From Mesocentrotus franciscanus (lineage: Eukaryota; Echinodermata; Echinoidea; Camarodonta; Strongylocentrotidae): a stretch of 64,000 bases of DNA. Position 1 is the stretch's first letter. Every line of letters starts with the position of its first letter. The notes beneath the pieces are model-generated. The model saw only the letters and a program-made list of their open reading frames with translations. It was not told where the DNA came from and did no database searches. Both the position numbers and the translations under genes were made by a program. This document shows positions 26,501 to 37,061 of this stretch, piece by piece. Where the stretch lies: NCBI GenBank assembly GCA_037976565.1, contig CP137680.1, positions 1,277,252-1,341,251 of the forward strand, read 5' to 3'.

Positions 26501-28584
26501 ACTGTGATATTTGAGTGATTTTTTCATAGGTTTGCTGTAATCTGAAAACAAAATATTGCTATTCTTGCTTGTTAATGATTGAAAGCTATACCTGTCATAA
26601 TCATTATGTTTATCAATACGTTTTGACAGATGATAAGAAAGAATATCATCCCGTCCCGACGATATTTAAGAAAACAAAACAAACAGAAAACATGGCAATG
26701 AATTAATAGAACTATGATTTTCGAGCTTTGCATCGATGGACCCTGACATTTTATGTCAGTACTTACTAATGCAGACGTTTGTTTTTAATCAAACTCTTTA
26801 GTGATTTCGCTATAAATATGGAAACTCGGACTATTGTATCTGATCGCTTTTAAAGCAAGTCTAGATTCATGGACTGGCTTTTATTCATCTTATCTGAGCG
26901 ATTTGGTACTTGAGGAAAATTCTTTAGGCGCACTATCATGCAAACCGAGGGCCTTCCAGCTCTAGGACCTCTGCATCAACCGACAAGCCAAGGCACCTCT
27001 ACGCATGTCACTTACGATGTAGGTTATGAGCATATAAAGTGCATTCAACCTCTTAGATATAACGCATCAAGCACCTGACTGAATCTAACTCACCAATCAG
27101 AGACCGATGGCAACAGATCTTAGACTTTGAGATACATAAAACGTATTACTTGTAGTCATTCTTGTGTTTCTTTGTCTTTCGTTTTCTTTTTTTTTTCTCT
27201 TTTTGTTAACGTGTGTCATTAAGCATCATTAATAACCAAAAATCAGCATCAAACATTCGCTTTTGACCTACCACTTAGATGCTTCTCAACTTGCCCATCG
27301 TGTCTATGCGACTACTCCATAACCCCATATGTTTGTATCTGTGTTGTTGTTTTTCATTTGGCCTATAGATACGGGTTGATCTACGACAGCTAACCATGTC
27401 AGAGATGTGGTGATATTTAGAGAGATATCAGCAGTTGGACATAGATGAAGTATGTCGTTGATGAAAAACAAACATCACGCAGAGCTATGGAGCCTTAGTA
27501 AGAACTTCAACTGATTGGTAACGTAACGTGGAATAACATCCTCGGTCAATTAGAGTCCTTCTATTGAGTTGTACTTGACCACTGCCTCACTACATATCCA
27601 ACTTCAGTAATTAATATTGTTTTTACGGACCATGAGGAAATTTATATGAATCATGGTAAAGAAATTATACAATACAATTAAACATGCTTTAAAAAGCTTC
27701 CAGATAGTCAGCAATGCAAATATACTTAGATAATAGACAATCTGTACGCCACCAAAACTGCAAATTTATATTCCTGGTTATGCGCTGTGTATCTTTATTA
27801 TACACCTCCACCAGCAAGCCATATGGCGGATGCGTACTTTCAGATCACAAATTTAATGAAATCTAGCTCTTACGTGACTAGTTTGCAAGCCAATTTGTCA
27901 GTTTGTAGAATGGACATCAGCCCCATGTGGAGATTAGAATGTCCGAAATTCTCTATAAATAGCGGTCTGTCCACATCGTTAGTTATCCATGGCTATCATG
28001 ACCATGACACAAATTTATTCGCTAAACAATTTTCTTGACTCTATATTCATTATTATCTAGTTCATAAGACATATAAGGCCCGCCAAATTCAACATCACTC
28101 TCTCGAGCATGTTTGACCGCCATAACCACAGGAGGTCGTGCATCATTTAAATTCTGGAAATCTAAATTGAGGCAGAAGAAGTACACCCTGCTACTCGATA
28201 CATGTTTAGGGAATTCTTTTGTATTGTGCTTTCTTTATATAGGTATAGTAAATATTGTCCATGCCTGGAATCTGCATTTGTCTACATATTGGTTTCAAAA
28301 AATGATGCCTCCCACAAAATAATAATTTGAAATAGTCACTGGATGTTTTTTTTGTTTTGTTTACATAAGATCTATTGAACACGCGTTGTTGATTTATAAG
28401 CAGGTAGTTCTATAACATTGATTATAACGGACGTGACAAAACAAACTCGAATGATGAGATTATGATACAGAATCATAAATTTAGTTACTCCATTAGAAGG
28501 GGGTATGTGCAATTCGCCCTAATTGTCATCAACATTCGTCAAGAAAACGAGTTTAGAGAGTGTAGTAATCTATATATTAATACG
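23590..28584. other. Long spacer without recognised genes
   Basis: Mostly AT-rich. Three GATCAATGA words followed by AAC- or GAC-type bases occur at about 26282-26360. Apart from the possible regulatory cluster at 24720-24895, nothing is recognised. Confidence 0.4.
24750..24893. promoter_or_regulatory. Cluster of promoter-like motifs (tentative)
   Basis: A locally GC-richer patch holds TGCGCATGA (NRF1-like, about 24762), TTTGGCGCC (E2F-like, 24824-24832) and TGACGTCA (a perfect CRE, 24886-24893) within 140 bp. These are established transcription-factor sites in animals, but each can arise by chance. No convincing gene starts beside it. Confidence 0.2.
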
Positions 28585-28860
28585 CAAAATCGTCGCGGGG
28601 GGTAAAAACGGTTCATGAAAAACGTCTTTCCTCGACCGCGCCCCCCTTCGCCGAGGCGCGGGAACGGCGACACAATTATACGAGGCATGTCTCCCGTATC
28701 CCGCGTGCCACGTCGACCCCGCGGTCGCCGTCGATGTCGTTAAAGGTGGTTTCGGGGTCCCGGGGAGGACGAGCGGACGAGAGCACGGCCGTCGTTGTCC
28801 GTGGAAGGAGGCGACGAACCCGCGAGAGTGAGGCAGCAAGGCGTGCACCCGCCCTCTGTC
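28585..28860. other. GC-rich, CpG-rich island of unknown origin
   Basis: About 275 bp, strongly GC-rich with many CpG dinucleotides, inside AT-rich surroundings. Both borders are abrupt. Minus-strand frames are Arg/Pro/Ala-rich, as expected from composition, and show no domain. It could be a ribosomal spacer fragment, a CpG island or foreign DNA; I could not match it to a known rRNA core. Confidence 0.5.
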
Positions 28861-28908
28861 TAATCAAGGAGATACACTTTTAAGAGACGATTCACTCTAT
28901 AATGTGTT

Positions 28909-29109
28909 GTAGCAGATACACGCTGCAACAGAGCGGGCCTACCCCGTGTTAGGCATCTTGCTTATGATATGCTTTGTAGGCACTTTACGGGCATGCCAGA
29001 GAAATACACAGCATACGACAATCCACTCAAGTCATGTGGCGTAGCAAGTACAAGGCGCAACGGGTTGGGCCTGTCCGGTGTTAGGCATCTTGCTATATAT
29101 AGGCCTTTG
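28909..29109. repeat. Two copies of a 69-bp unit
   Basis: Positions 28909-28977 and 29040-29109 are similar. They share GTGTTAGGCATCTTGCT, a GCAAC...GGGCCT block before it and a CTTTG end after it. The start-to-start distance is 131 bp. They are direct repeats adjoining the GC-rich island, with no recognised function. Confidence 0.7.
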
Positions 29110-29709
29110 CAGCAGCCAAACTGACGATCGAGAACGTATTATGTTGGTTCTACGCCCAGGCCACACACACACACACAGTTAAGTTAATTCGCTTGACAGC
29201 TGCGATATATGGCACAAACCGTCCGATTTTCCGCGTAAAATCTTTACTTTGAAAATATTTATACATATTCTGTGAACCACGTCAACATAATCATAGTCCA
29301 AGCTTCTGCTTTATTGGTCTTTTCATGGAAACTACAGTAAAACCACAACAATAACGCAAATAGATTGTAATTATCGAGACCATATAACTGACGAGAAGGT
29401 AAATTCAGCGAGCTCACGTAATATCAAATGCCTCCGCACGGGCAACTCCCGCGGTGCCAGTCACGGCGCTCACCCTGTGCGGTAACTGCAACACTCTACT
29501 GCTGTACCTGTAATACTGGCTGTATAGCGTGTCTTTAGATTCTTCAATGTTTCGTGTTTGAGCCGTGCAATGAATTGTTGTTTTCTTTTATTTCTTTATT
29601 GAATGTGATGTGAATGTGAGTACGGTACATGCTATTACAGAAGTGTCCAAGGAATGATAGGCCGACAGGTGGAAGGGATATAAAACAATTATGACTCATT
29701 CTCGGAACA
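29110..29709. other. Spacer with short CA repeat
   Basis: A CA dinucleotide run lies at 29162-29177. Otherwise nothing is recognised. Confidence 0.4.
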
Positions 29710-29822
29710 AGCTAAAACTATTCGCACTCGGGAACAGTACTGTTCTCTCTGGGGCCGCGATCGATGGCCCTCGGGATAATATAATACGATTTGATGTTCC
29801 TTCGATGCGAATAGTTTTAGCT
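29710..29822. repeat. Inverted repeat with nested palindromes
   Basis: AGCTAAAACTATTCGCA (29710-29726) is inverted exactly at 29806-29822. Inside lie the perfect palindrome GAACAGTACTGTTC (about 29732-29745) and a GGGGCC...GGCCC pair. It is either a small hairpin element or a structured regulatory site. The open frame crossing it is not convincing. Confidence 0.6.
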
Positions 29823-29836
29823 AGATCCTCGAGTCA

Positions 29837-30138
29837 CTTCGAGTGTCATTGTATATTTGTATATTTGTATATTATTTTCATTGTAGGACTAAATTAACTT
29901 AGTAATGTGTGAAAATAACCAAAATGATAATGGGAGTGAAGTGCATGAGAACAATATTCGTAGGCCTATCAGGGGTGTCAATCCATTATCCTTCGAGTGT
30001 CATTGTATATTTGTATATTATTTTCATTGTAGGACTAAATTAACTTAGCAATGTGTGAAAAAACCAAAATGATAATGGGAGTGAAGTGCATGCTGAGAAC
30101 AATATTCGTAGGCCTATCAGGGGCGTCAATCCATTATC
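29837..30138. repeat. Tandem duplication of about 150 bp
   Basis: Unit 29837-29990 is repeated at 29991-30138 with few differences: a lost ATATTTGT copy, T to C at the AGGGGYGTC word, and small indels. The right part of each unit is the start of the TIR element that is complete at 30118-30526, so the duplication breakpoint lies inside that element. Confidence 0.85.
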
Positions 30139-30526
30139 CTGGGGCACGGGGACACGTCCCCCCACGAATTTTCAGGTGGTGAAATGTCCCCCCCCCCCAC
30201 GATTTGGGGTTAAAATCTTTCCTTTTTTCTTTCTTTCTTTCTCTCTCTGTTGACTTCGCGCGGGGGAACTTTATTCAAACAGTCGAGAACGGTACTATGA
30301 AACGTCTTCTTTCTCTAAAAATTTAATGAAACAAAGATTAAGAGTCGAGAACCGTACAACCAATCGTCTTCTTTCTCTAAAAATGTAATGAAACGTCAAA
30401 GATGAAAAAGACAATAAATGAACCGGTCACCAATGAAAGTACATGCCGTGAAACAGCGTAACTAGAGAGAGAGTGACATGTAATTGTGTCCCCCATGCTC
30501 AAACTCGGATTGCAATGACGCCCTTG
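30118..30526. mobile_element. Non-autonomous TIR element, CAGGGGCGTC ends
   Basis: The left end is CAGGGGCGTCAATCC and the right end (reverse complement) is CAAGGGCGTCATTGC. The CAGGGG start resembles hAT-type ends, but no clear 8-bp duplication was found. The interior contains C-rich and CTTT-rich tracts and a diverged direct repeat around TCGAGAACGGTAC and CGTCTTCTTTCTCTAAAAAT (about 30282-30390). It codes for nothing. Confidence 0.55.
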
Positions 30527-31199
30527 ATTCGTATAGATAACGAGAGTGAGGATCCGGGAAAGGGATAGTGAGAATAATAGGAACGAAGTGACGACAATAA
30601 TCGTAAATAACGAAAGTGAAAACGAAGGTAAAGTCTAAAATATCTGCATCAATTTTGATTACAAATTATTGATTTCACTGTTTTCTTCCAGTTTTCAAGT
30701 TTTATTACATAATTCAGATAAAAATTCAAAATTCAAAACGATACATGATGGGACAGCAAACAAAAGGTTGGTATTCTAACGAGTAAAATATTAATGAAAA
30801 GAAGAAAAATTATAAAATGATAAAAAGTAGGCATATACAATGAAGAAAAATAATATCATCTAGCACAGAAATATCTTTTTTTTTAATATAATAAAAATTA
30901 TAATTAAAAAATTATTATTAAAAAAAAATTAAAAAATAAAAATAAAAAAATCGATAGCACATATCTATTTTAAAGTATTTACAACCCCCTCCCACCCTTC
31001 CCTAGAATCCCGTGGATTTTCCACGGGCCCTGCTAGTATATAGTATTCCACAAATAAAATATTAACTTTATGACTGTACTATTTTAACGTATGTAATTAC
31101 TCGGTTGTTTCGATGACCTATTATACTGACTATAGTGATGTTTGCCTAGAACATTGCGAATCGATACAATAACACATTATTGGTTGATGTGACGTACTA
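30527..31199. other. AT-rich spacer
   Basis: Very A-rich stretch at about 30870-30955. No gene recognised. Confidence 0.4.
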
Positions 31200-31430
31200 A
31201 TTGTTTTAGACACTTGTTTAGAGATGCGAAGGTCATGAGTTCGAGCCCTGTGGAGGCACCAATGTCCTAAGGTATAGACATCAATCTGCTGTCACTCTCA
31301 ATCTATATATGAACTGGGAACATGGAAGGACCTACTAAGTAGTCTCTTCTAACCCCATGCTTTTATATTTCCATGAATTATTGTATATGTATTTTTATGG
31401 TTGAAAAAAATTGAATTGAATTGAATTGAA
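31200..31430 (+). mobile_element. SINE-like unit or LINE 3' tail ending in TTGAA repeats
   Basis: The left part has a GAGTTCGAGCCC word (about 31237-31248) resembling the B box of tRNA-derived promoters. The right 80 or so bases match the 3' end of the LINE at 32054-32552 and finish in four TTGAA-type units (31411-31430). SINEs often borrow the 3' tail of a partner LINE, which would fit. A simple LINE 3' fragment is the alternative. Confidence 0.45.
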
Positions 31431-32136
31431 CTATGGAACAGAAAATACATTTTTTGAAATTTGGGTGTACGGGAGAATGATGAGAATATCCATGGTACAT
31501 GGAAGGAAGGAATTTCTATCAAATCAGTCGATTTATTATGTTACCTTCTCTCAGCTCGGAGGTTGATTGCAACATTTTTTTTTCCACACATCGCCGTTCT
31601 TTGCTATTCTAGAGCACTATTGTAGTGTCATTCCACTACTGGACCCCATTTCACAAAACTTGTCATCAGTGACAAGTGACAGTTTTTGTCATAAGCTAGT
31701 GAAATCCTTGCTTCTGATTTGTTATCAGCCGATTTGTCACTGATTTTTGTCATTTGTCATTGAAAAAGGCTTTGTGAAACGAGTCCCAGGTCTTTATGTT
31801 CTCCTCCCACTTTGTTTTGGGGCACCTACTTGGTCTAGTATCTTCTACTTTTCCTTCCAATTTACTCTCCAGAGACTCTGGTATCTTTTGAGGTGACCAA
31901 ATTTGCCTTCCCTTTCTTTAAATAGTCCTATCAAGAAACCAACTGCATGTAGCCTTGTGCAATAACTCTTTGTTAGTTTTTATATCGTTCCAGGATATTC
32001 TCATCATTCTCCCGTACACCCAAATTTCCAAAAATGTAATTTTCTGTTCCATAGTTCAATTCAATTCAATTCAATTTATTTCAACCATAAAAATACATAT
32101 ACAATAATTCATGGAAATATAAAAACATTGGGTTAG
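31349..32136. repeat. Long inverted repeat carrying a retroelement junction
   Basis: 31349-31491 is inverted at 31992-32136 with high identity. Each arm contains the LINE 3' tail, the TTGAA repeats, the TATGGAACAGAAAA target word and about 50 bp of the older LINE. The spacer is about 500 bp. Confidence 0.8.
31639..31789. mobile_element. Small TIR element, CTGGRCYC...TTTCACAAA ends
   Basis: The left CTGGACCCCATTTCACAAA and right (reverse complement) CTGGGACTCGTTTCACAAA define a 151-bp unit. The interior repeats GTCA/TGAC words in both orientations. It has no coding capacity and lies at the edge of the minus-strand LINE relic. Confidence 0.6.
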
Positions 32137-32705
32137 GAGCCCCTAAAGAAGTTTGAATACAAACTTGTGGGCACCAACCATGACATATATATCGAGAAAT
32201 TAACAAAAACAAAATTAACGGGAAAACAAATATATACAAGAAAAAGATTATAAAGACCTATTTGTGAGCATAAGACATTTACAGCAAAGCACCAGCCATG
32301 AACGCACACAGGACACGGCGTCAAGCGACACTGCGTCCCTATATGCGCCCGCAGCCGGTGCTTTACAGTATTACAAAACATAACAAAACATGTGGAGCAA
32401 ATTATTCATTATTTAATTGGGCGTGTGTTTTATACTGCAAGAACATTTCATTCTTCAAGAGTTTTTTAAATTTATCAAAAGTTTTACTTAGTTTAATATC
32501 ATTGTCTAGGTCATTCCATGATATTCCATTAATAGTCTTAATTGATATCCATTTTTCTGTTCCATACAAGAGAAAAGGCCAGACCTATATAGCAATCATT
32601 ACTTTAATTTTAAGTGCAAATTTCATCTTTCTAGTTGTTAAGAAGTTTTTCATTGCCAGGAAAGTGTCCCGTGTGATTTCATTTCTTCTTTTGAACCAGT
32701 AGATT
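31790..32705 (-). mobile_element. Older LINE relic interrupted by a younger LINE
   Basis: On the minus strand the outer part (32705 to 32553) reads RRNEITRDTFLAMKNF, LTTRKMKFALKIKVMIA and VWPFLLYGTE. It resumes at 32053 with MEQKITFLEIWVYGRMMRIS and WNDIKTNKELLHKA, then EGKVEDTRPSRCPKTKWEEN (to about 31795). The order LLYG, EIWVYRRM, WTD.TNEE, GRPR.KW..NI is the standard C-terminus of many invertebrate LINE proteins. In-frame stops and a frameshift make it non-functional. It is split at a TATGGAACAGAAAA site by the insertion at 32054-32552. Confidence 0.75.
32054..32552 (-). mobile_element. 5'-truncated LINE 3' end with 14-bp target duplication
   Basis: The insertion is flanked by TTTTCTGTTCCATA at 32040-32053 and exactly again at 32553-32566. 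On the minus strand it starts inside a C-terminal LINE block, INGISWNDLDNDIKLSKTF then DKFKKLLKNEMFLQYKTHAQ, which ends at a stop near 32400. A 3' untranslated tail follows and ends in TTGAA repeats. Only about 500 bp were copied. The W-N-D-L ... F-K-K block fits CR1/Jockey-like LINE ends. Confidence 0.8.
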
Positions 32706-33520
32706 CATGCTTGGAATGCGTCGATAAATATTATCATTATTATGATAGGTACCTATCCTCTGAAGACCTTATTAAGTTTCACTTTCAAAAAAGATTTTGT
32801 TATTTCTTTCTCATACTGACCTTACTTAATCATCAGTAATTGATGCTGGTATGGCCTGAATAAGAAAGCGAATCTGAAATAATTACGAGTTACTGGTCTA
32901 AAAGATTATTCCATTCCAAGGGAAATAAATAATTTCGGACTTGATATAAAACAAAGACGAAATCAAACCGATAGCGCCCGAATGATGTACTGATAGAAAG
33001 TCGGTGTATATTGCTCAAGAATATGCGAATTCCAGAGCACACTAAGGGCTGATGTATTTATCACAGCACTGTAGAATAGTGGCTGCGCTTTATAAAGTGA
33101 TCTAATCATTGTTCCTTTTATTTCGTGCACTAATTAATTTTACTGCAGCTCAGGATGACATCCCATTTTGTATACACAATGACCCAATCACCTTATTTAA
33201 AAGCTTTGTCAAATTTTATGTTCCACCTATCGTGTAGATTGAATTTACTAATGTACTCAAGCGAGCTAGTAATTGAACTTAAGTAAATTGATCTTGCCTT
33301 GAATAAACATACCGTGCAGACACTTCAGGTTTATGATTAGTTTTTTATGTATGATGTTGAAGTCTTGCAAGCAATTGTATGCTCGCTGTCGTCGTTTCAG
33401 ATTGTCTAATTGTTACAGGAATGGAGGAAATGATAGGTAACTATTAGGATAATTATTCATGATAAACTCTACCGGGAAACTCACCTACATTCTAAATTTT
33501 ACAACGGTTGACCCATTTGT
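32706..33520. other. Spacer, nothing recognised
   Basis: AT-rich, with short open frames only. Confidence 0.4.
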
Positions 33521-33750
33521 AGGTGCTTGTATTCAAACTATTCAACCAACTGTTTCTGAAAATAGTGCTTGTGAACTGTTAGCAGCAGCGTGTCTACAAA
33601 CGTTTACTTATCTTGACCAATTTCACAACGGATAAACCATTCAATATCTAACAGTAAGAGACAAAACTGTTTGCTAACAAGTGGATAAACTGATTGTTTA
33701 ACAATAAGTGCTAATTTACCTGCGTTTTAAGTGTTTGAATACTAACACCT
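33521..33750. repeat. Possible 230-bp TIR element
   Basis: AGGTGCTTGTATTCAAAC (33521-33538) is inverted as GTTTGAATACTAACACCT (33733-33750) with two mismatches. The interior holds repeated short words (AACCA, AACAAGTG, GTTTAAC) in both orientations, as in the other small elements. No target duplication is certain. Confidence 0.45.
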
Positions 33751-34178
33751 AAACATGTATGTGTTAGTGCATGTGTTTCATTTTTTTGGACAAAAACATG
33801 TTGGTAAACAAACGCTAAAATGTATAGTGTAGATTCAATACTTGGCATTATTTTGGTATGTCTTTGTTCAAAGCCATCATTCAATCTTGTCAAATATCTA
33901 CAAATCATTTCTTTCCAAAGTGTGATAAAAGGGAATGGAAACTGATAGCTTTTCCTAGATTTCATAGATATTTACGGGGAGGAGGCGTCAGTAAGTGTCC
34001 ACAATTTGTGACAAGCAAGACAAATTTGTTTTCACGTTTTTCTACCCCAAATAAGGGTTATCAAACTAGCCAGGTGTCACATTTTTTGGGCCGGATGCAC
34101 ATGCCTCCTGTGTTCTTGATCTGTCATTTCAAAAATGGTAGTCTTTTGAGTAATGCAAGAAACCAGTAACATATACTT
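33751..34178. other. Spacer, nothing recognised
   Basis: Open frames here lack recognisable motifs. Confidence 0.35.
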
Positions 34179-34179
34179 T

Positions 34180-34770
34180 TAAAGGGAATCCAACCCAAAT
34201 AAACAACTACTCTAAAAGAAAGCAGAAAAATCAGAGAAGCAAACTGATGAAGGTTTCAATTGAATCTGACTAAATATGAGAAAGTTATGGATTTTTGAAA
34301 GTCGTAATTACTATACGTATGGGCACAAATTGGCTGAAGCGGTAATGTCAATGTGATGTAGTGCCGGATTACTTTCCCATCTGTTCCAACATATAAAATT
34401 ACTAACATTTAAATATGTCAAAAAATCATGGATCCGGTGGGTCTATTCTTTTTAGAGGAGCTATAATAATATGCTATCTATAATATATTTTGAGTAGTGC
34501 CCCAAGGGAGAAGGAACTTACGAGAAAAACAGTAATTAGTGATATTTGTGTACACGGCAAATGGGAGGGTTATCCACGTCCTACGTCACAATCCACTGAC
34601 CAAACTACCAATTTGATATTCGCATAGACTTAGTGATCTCATATTTCAAACATTCATTATTTCCTTACTATTGGTCAGATTCATTTCAAACTTTTGTCAT
34701 TCTGTTTCTGTTATTTTTCTGCTTTCATACAAATCAACTTATTACAAGGGTTGGTGGGATTGCCCTGTAA
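34180..34770. mobile_element. TIR element with long (about 100 bp) inverted ends
   Basis: The left end TTAAAGGGAATCCAACCC corresponds to the right end (reverse complement) TTACAGGGCAATCCCACC. Similarity continues inward for about 100 bp, including GAAAGCAGAAAAATCAGAGA against GAAAGCAGAAAAATAACAGA and a shared AATCTGACYAA. It codes for nothing. The superfamily is not determined. Confidence 0.7.
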
Positions 34771-35100
34771 ACGTAATGACAGAACAAGCATGATACACGT
34801 TACCCTATAGAAATAAGAGATCTGAAGTTTCAAGAGACCGTATCATGTTTCTAGATATTTTTCGTAGTGCGTCAAGCTGACTCTGGAGTAAACAATTTCG
34901 GAGATGTCGAAACAATTGCATGGATATTTCATAAATAATTTCATAGAAACTGGTTTAAGAGTGTTGCATTCCAAATTCAGCGTAATATCTTCTAGGATAT
35001 TCAATAATATGAATTTAATTGTTAAGTCGCTGCAAGAATTCTTTTGCACCCTAGCAACACAGCTAATTCATATAGAAGATGCATGAAGCAAAGCAAAATA
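34771..35100. other. Spacer, nothing recognised
   Basis: No feature recognised. Confidence 0.35.
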
Positions 35101-35277
35101 TTATACAAATAATGAATGCTTATGAGTTCAATAGTGCGAATATGTTCATGAGTTGAAAGATTAACGTTCTATTCAACGAGGCGTCAGCCGAGTTGAATAG
35201 AATTAACGTTAATCTTTCAACGAATGAACATATTCGCACTATTGAACGAATGAAAACATTCATTATTTGTTTTATAC
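35101..35277. repeat. Near-perfect long hairpin
   Basis: Arms 35101-35177 and 35192-35277 are inverted copies around a 14-base loop (GAGGCGTCAGCCGA). The inner 50 bp of stem are nearly exact and contain the GATTAACGTTCTATTCAAC and GTGCGAATATGTTCAT words. The size and structure fit a hairpin-type miniature element. A transcript would form a stable double strand. Confidence 0.8.
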
Positions 35278-36291
35278 AACATCAAAATAGATCTAATAGA
35301 ACGTTAATTTTTCAAAAAATTATACTTTACTCCTTATATTAAAGATAAATTAAAGATGGAGTCAAAGCCTTCTCGATTACATTCAGATTGCCTTCGCGTC
35401 AGATGCACGCAGCTAATTTAACAATGGGATACGCGCAGGGCAGAGAGGTACGCAGTCTGCATACCAAAAATGCACGCTCGTGCAATAGTATATCTATTGA
35501 ATATCATGTGACCAACAATCCTCCAATCAAATGACAAGGATCCACGTAGGTGTTGTATAAACTTTGATAAGTGATTGATAATCTATTCGTTGTCCACAGT
35601 GCGACAAAATCTGTTTCTATCAGCATTACAACATTATGAGTTGATGATGATCGCTACTGAACTGTGCAGGCTCGTCGACCTTGTTGATTAATACAAATCA
35701 ACATGTCAAGTAAGATCCAGCGCTTCGCTGATCTTTGATAAATAACTTCTGAGAAACGAGAGCGGTGGAGAAATTCGATTCATAATTTGTTGTTTAATTT
35801 CCTTTATTTTACCTGATCCACTATTTCCACTTGTTGTTTCCAATGTCTCACAACTCGTTGTGATTGCATTTCAGTCTAATCCATTTGGAACGAACCAATC
35901 GATTTGATTCAGCTTGAGACATGAGAGATATATAGCAATGTTTCACAAATCGTTGAAACGGCATTTTCATTCCTATCCATTTAGATTACACCAATTAATT
36001 TAAGTCAGCTTGAGATATCTGGTGACTTTAGTTTGCCATTTGAAAGTCTGTGTCATTTTCATTCTTCGGCATCGCTCAAAGATAAAGGCGGAATGTTTTC
36101 ATGACGGATGAGAGGTGTTGCTGCCCCGAGGAATTGAAAAGGAACAAAGTGTTCTCGCTTACCCTGAACCCGCGTGCAATTCGTGCATGGACTAGCTCTT
36201 TCCTCTTTGCAAGTTTTGCCTACTATAGTAATGGTATTTTTCGGTTGATAAGAACATGCCACACGGATTATCACTTTAATACCTAATGTGA
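35278..36291. other. Spacer, nothing recognised
   Basis: No gene recognised. A short open frame at 36101-36286 has no domain. Confidence 0.4.
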
Positions 36292-36961
36292 CTCTCACAC
36301 TCTGCCGTGTAGGCCTACCGTGTGCCACCGTGCGCGAAAATGTCTGCGGACGGTGGAGAACGGCGAGGGCACACGGTGGTTCGTTATCAAAGCGGACAAC
36401 ACGTTAATAGGGCGTTGGCGCTTATTTACACCCGGTGGGACCCGGCGAAAGTTTTGGGCATGTTCAAAACTTTGGCCGGCTGGCACCGGCCGCAAGTAAG
36501 CGGCAAGAGGACGGTGTTGAACGGTATGAGGACGGTATGAATACGTTATGAAAACGGTCACACTGTATGAACACGTTCACAACACGCTCATAACCCGTTA
36601 CAGAACGGTGATGAACGGGCCAAAAAAATGGCAGTCGTGTCATGACGTCAGCAGTCCGGGGAATCGCTCACAGGACGCTCCGAGCGGTGAGGGGACGCTA
36701 AGTGACTGGTAGGTGGCTGCTACAAACCCGGTGCACACGTTCGAGACCCGGGCGGTGAAGACGGTAGAAGCACGTTCAACACCCGGTATGCGCCCGGTGA
36801 GAACGGTCAGAAGATGGCAACGAAACGGTGAAAAGATTAATTTTATGATTTTTTTTTTTTGCGGCCGGGGACAAGTTCGCTCAAAACCCAACGTTCTGGA
36901 CTCTGTTGTTTTTTAAAAGCCCGGCAGGTGGACGGTAGGCCTACACGGCAGAGTGTGAGAG
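36292..36961. mobile_element. TIR element with perfect 30-bp ends and ACGGT words
   Basis: 36292-36321 and 36932-36961 are perfect 30-bp inverted repeats (outer word CTCTCACACTCTGCC). The 670-bp interior is filled with ACGGT, ACGTT and CCGGT words. In 36505-36620 successive words start 10 or 11 bp apart with few exceptions. Locally it is richer in GC and CpG than its neighbours. Overlapping open frames on both strands are accidental. Perfect ends argue for recent activity. Confidence 0.85.
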
Positions 36962-36963
36962 CT

Positions 36964-37061
36964 CCATAAGTCACACCGCCAACCCGACTGCACACAGACT
37001 CCAAACCGACCGACCATTGGCCGGACGGTTTGATGTCGATCTCTTTTGGTGTGGCTGGGGT
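36964..37061. mobile_element. CCGAC-word TIR element, second copy
   Basis: It starts CATAAGTCACACCGCCAACC, closely matching the left part of 11214-11346, and ends in GGTGTGGCTGGGG, which is inverted to the start. It lies 3 bp from the end of the 36292-36961 element. Confidence 0.6.

Noticed and set aside
28585..28860. Ribosomal RNA gene
   Set aside because: GC-rich but no conserved rRNA core segment could be recognised.
29732..29745. Steroid-receptor response element
   Set aside because: Half-sites resemble AGAACA/TGTTCT, but the spacer is 4 bases, not the canonical 3.
31237..31250. True tRNA gene
   Set aside because: Only a B-box-like word is present, with no foldable cloverleaf; a SINE-like head is a better fit.
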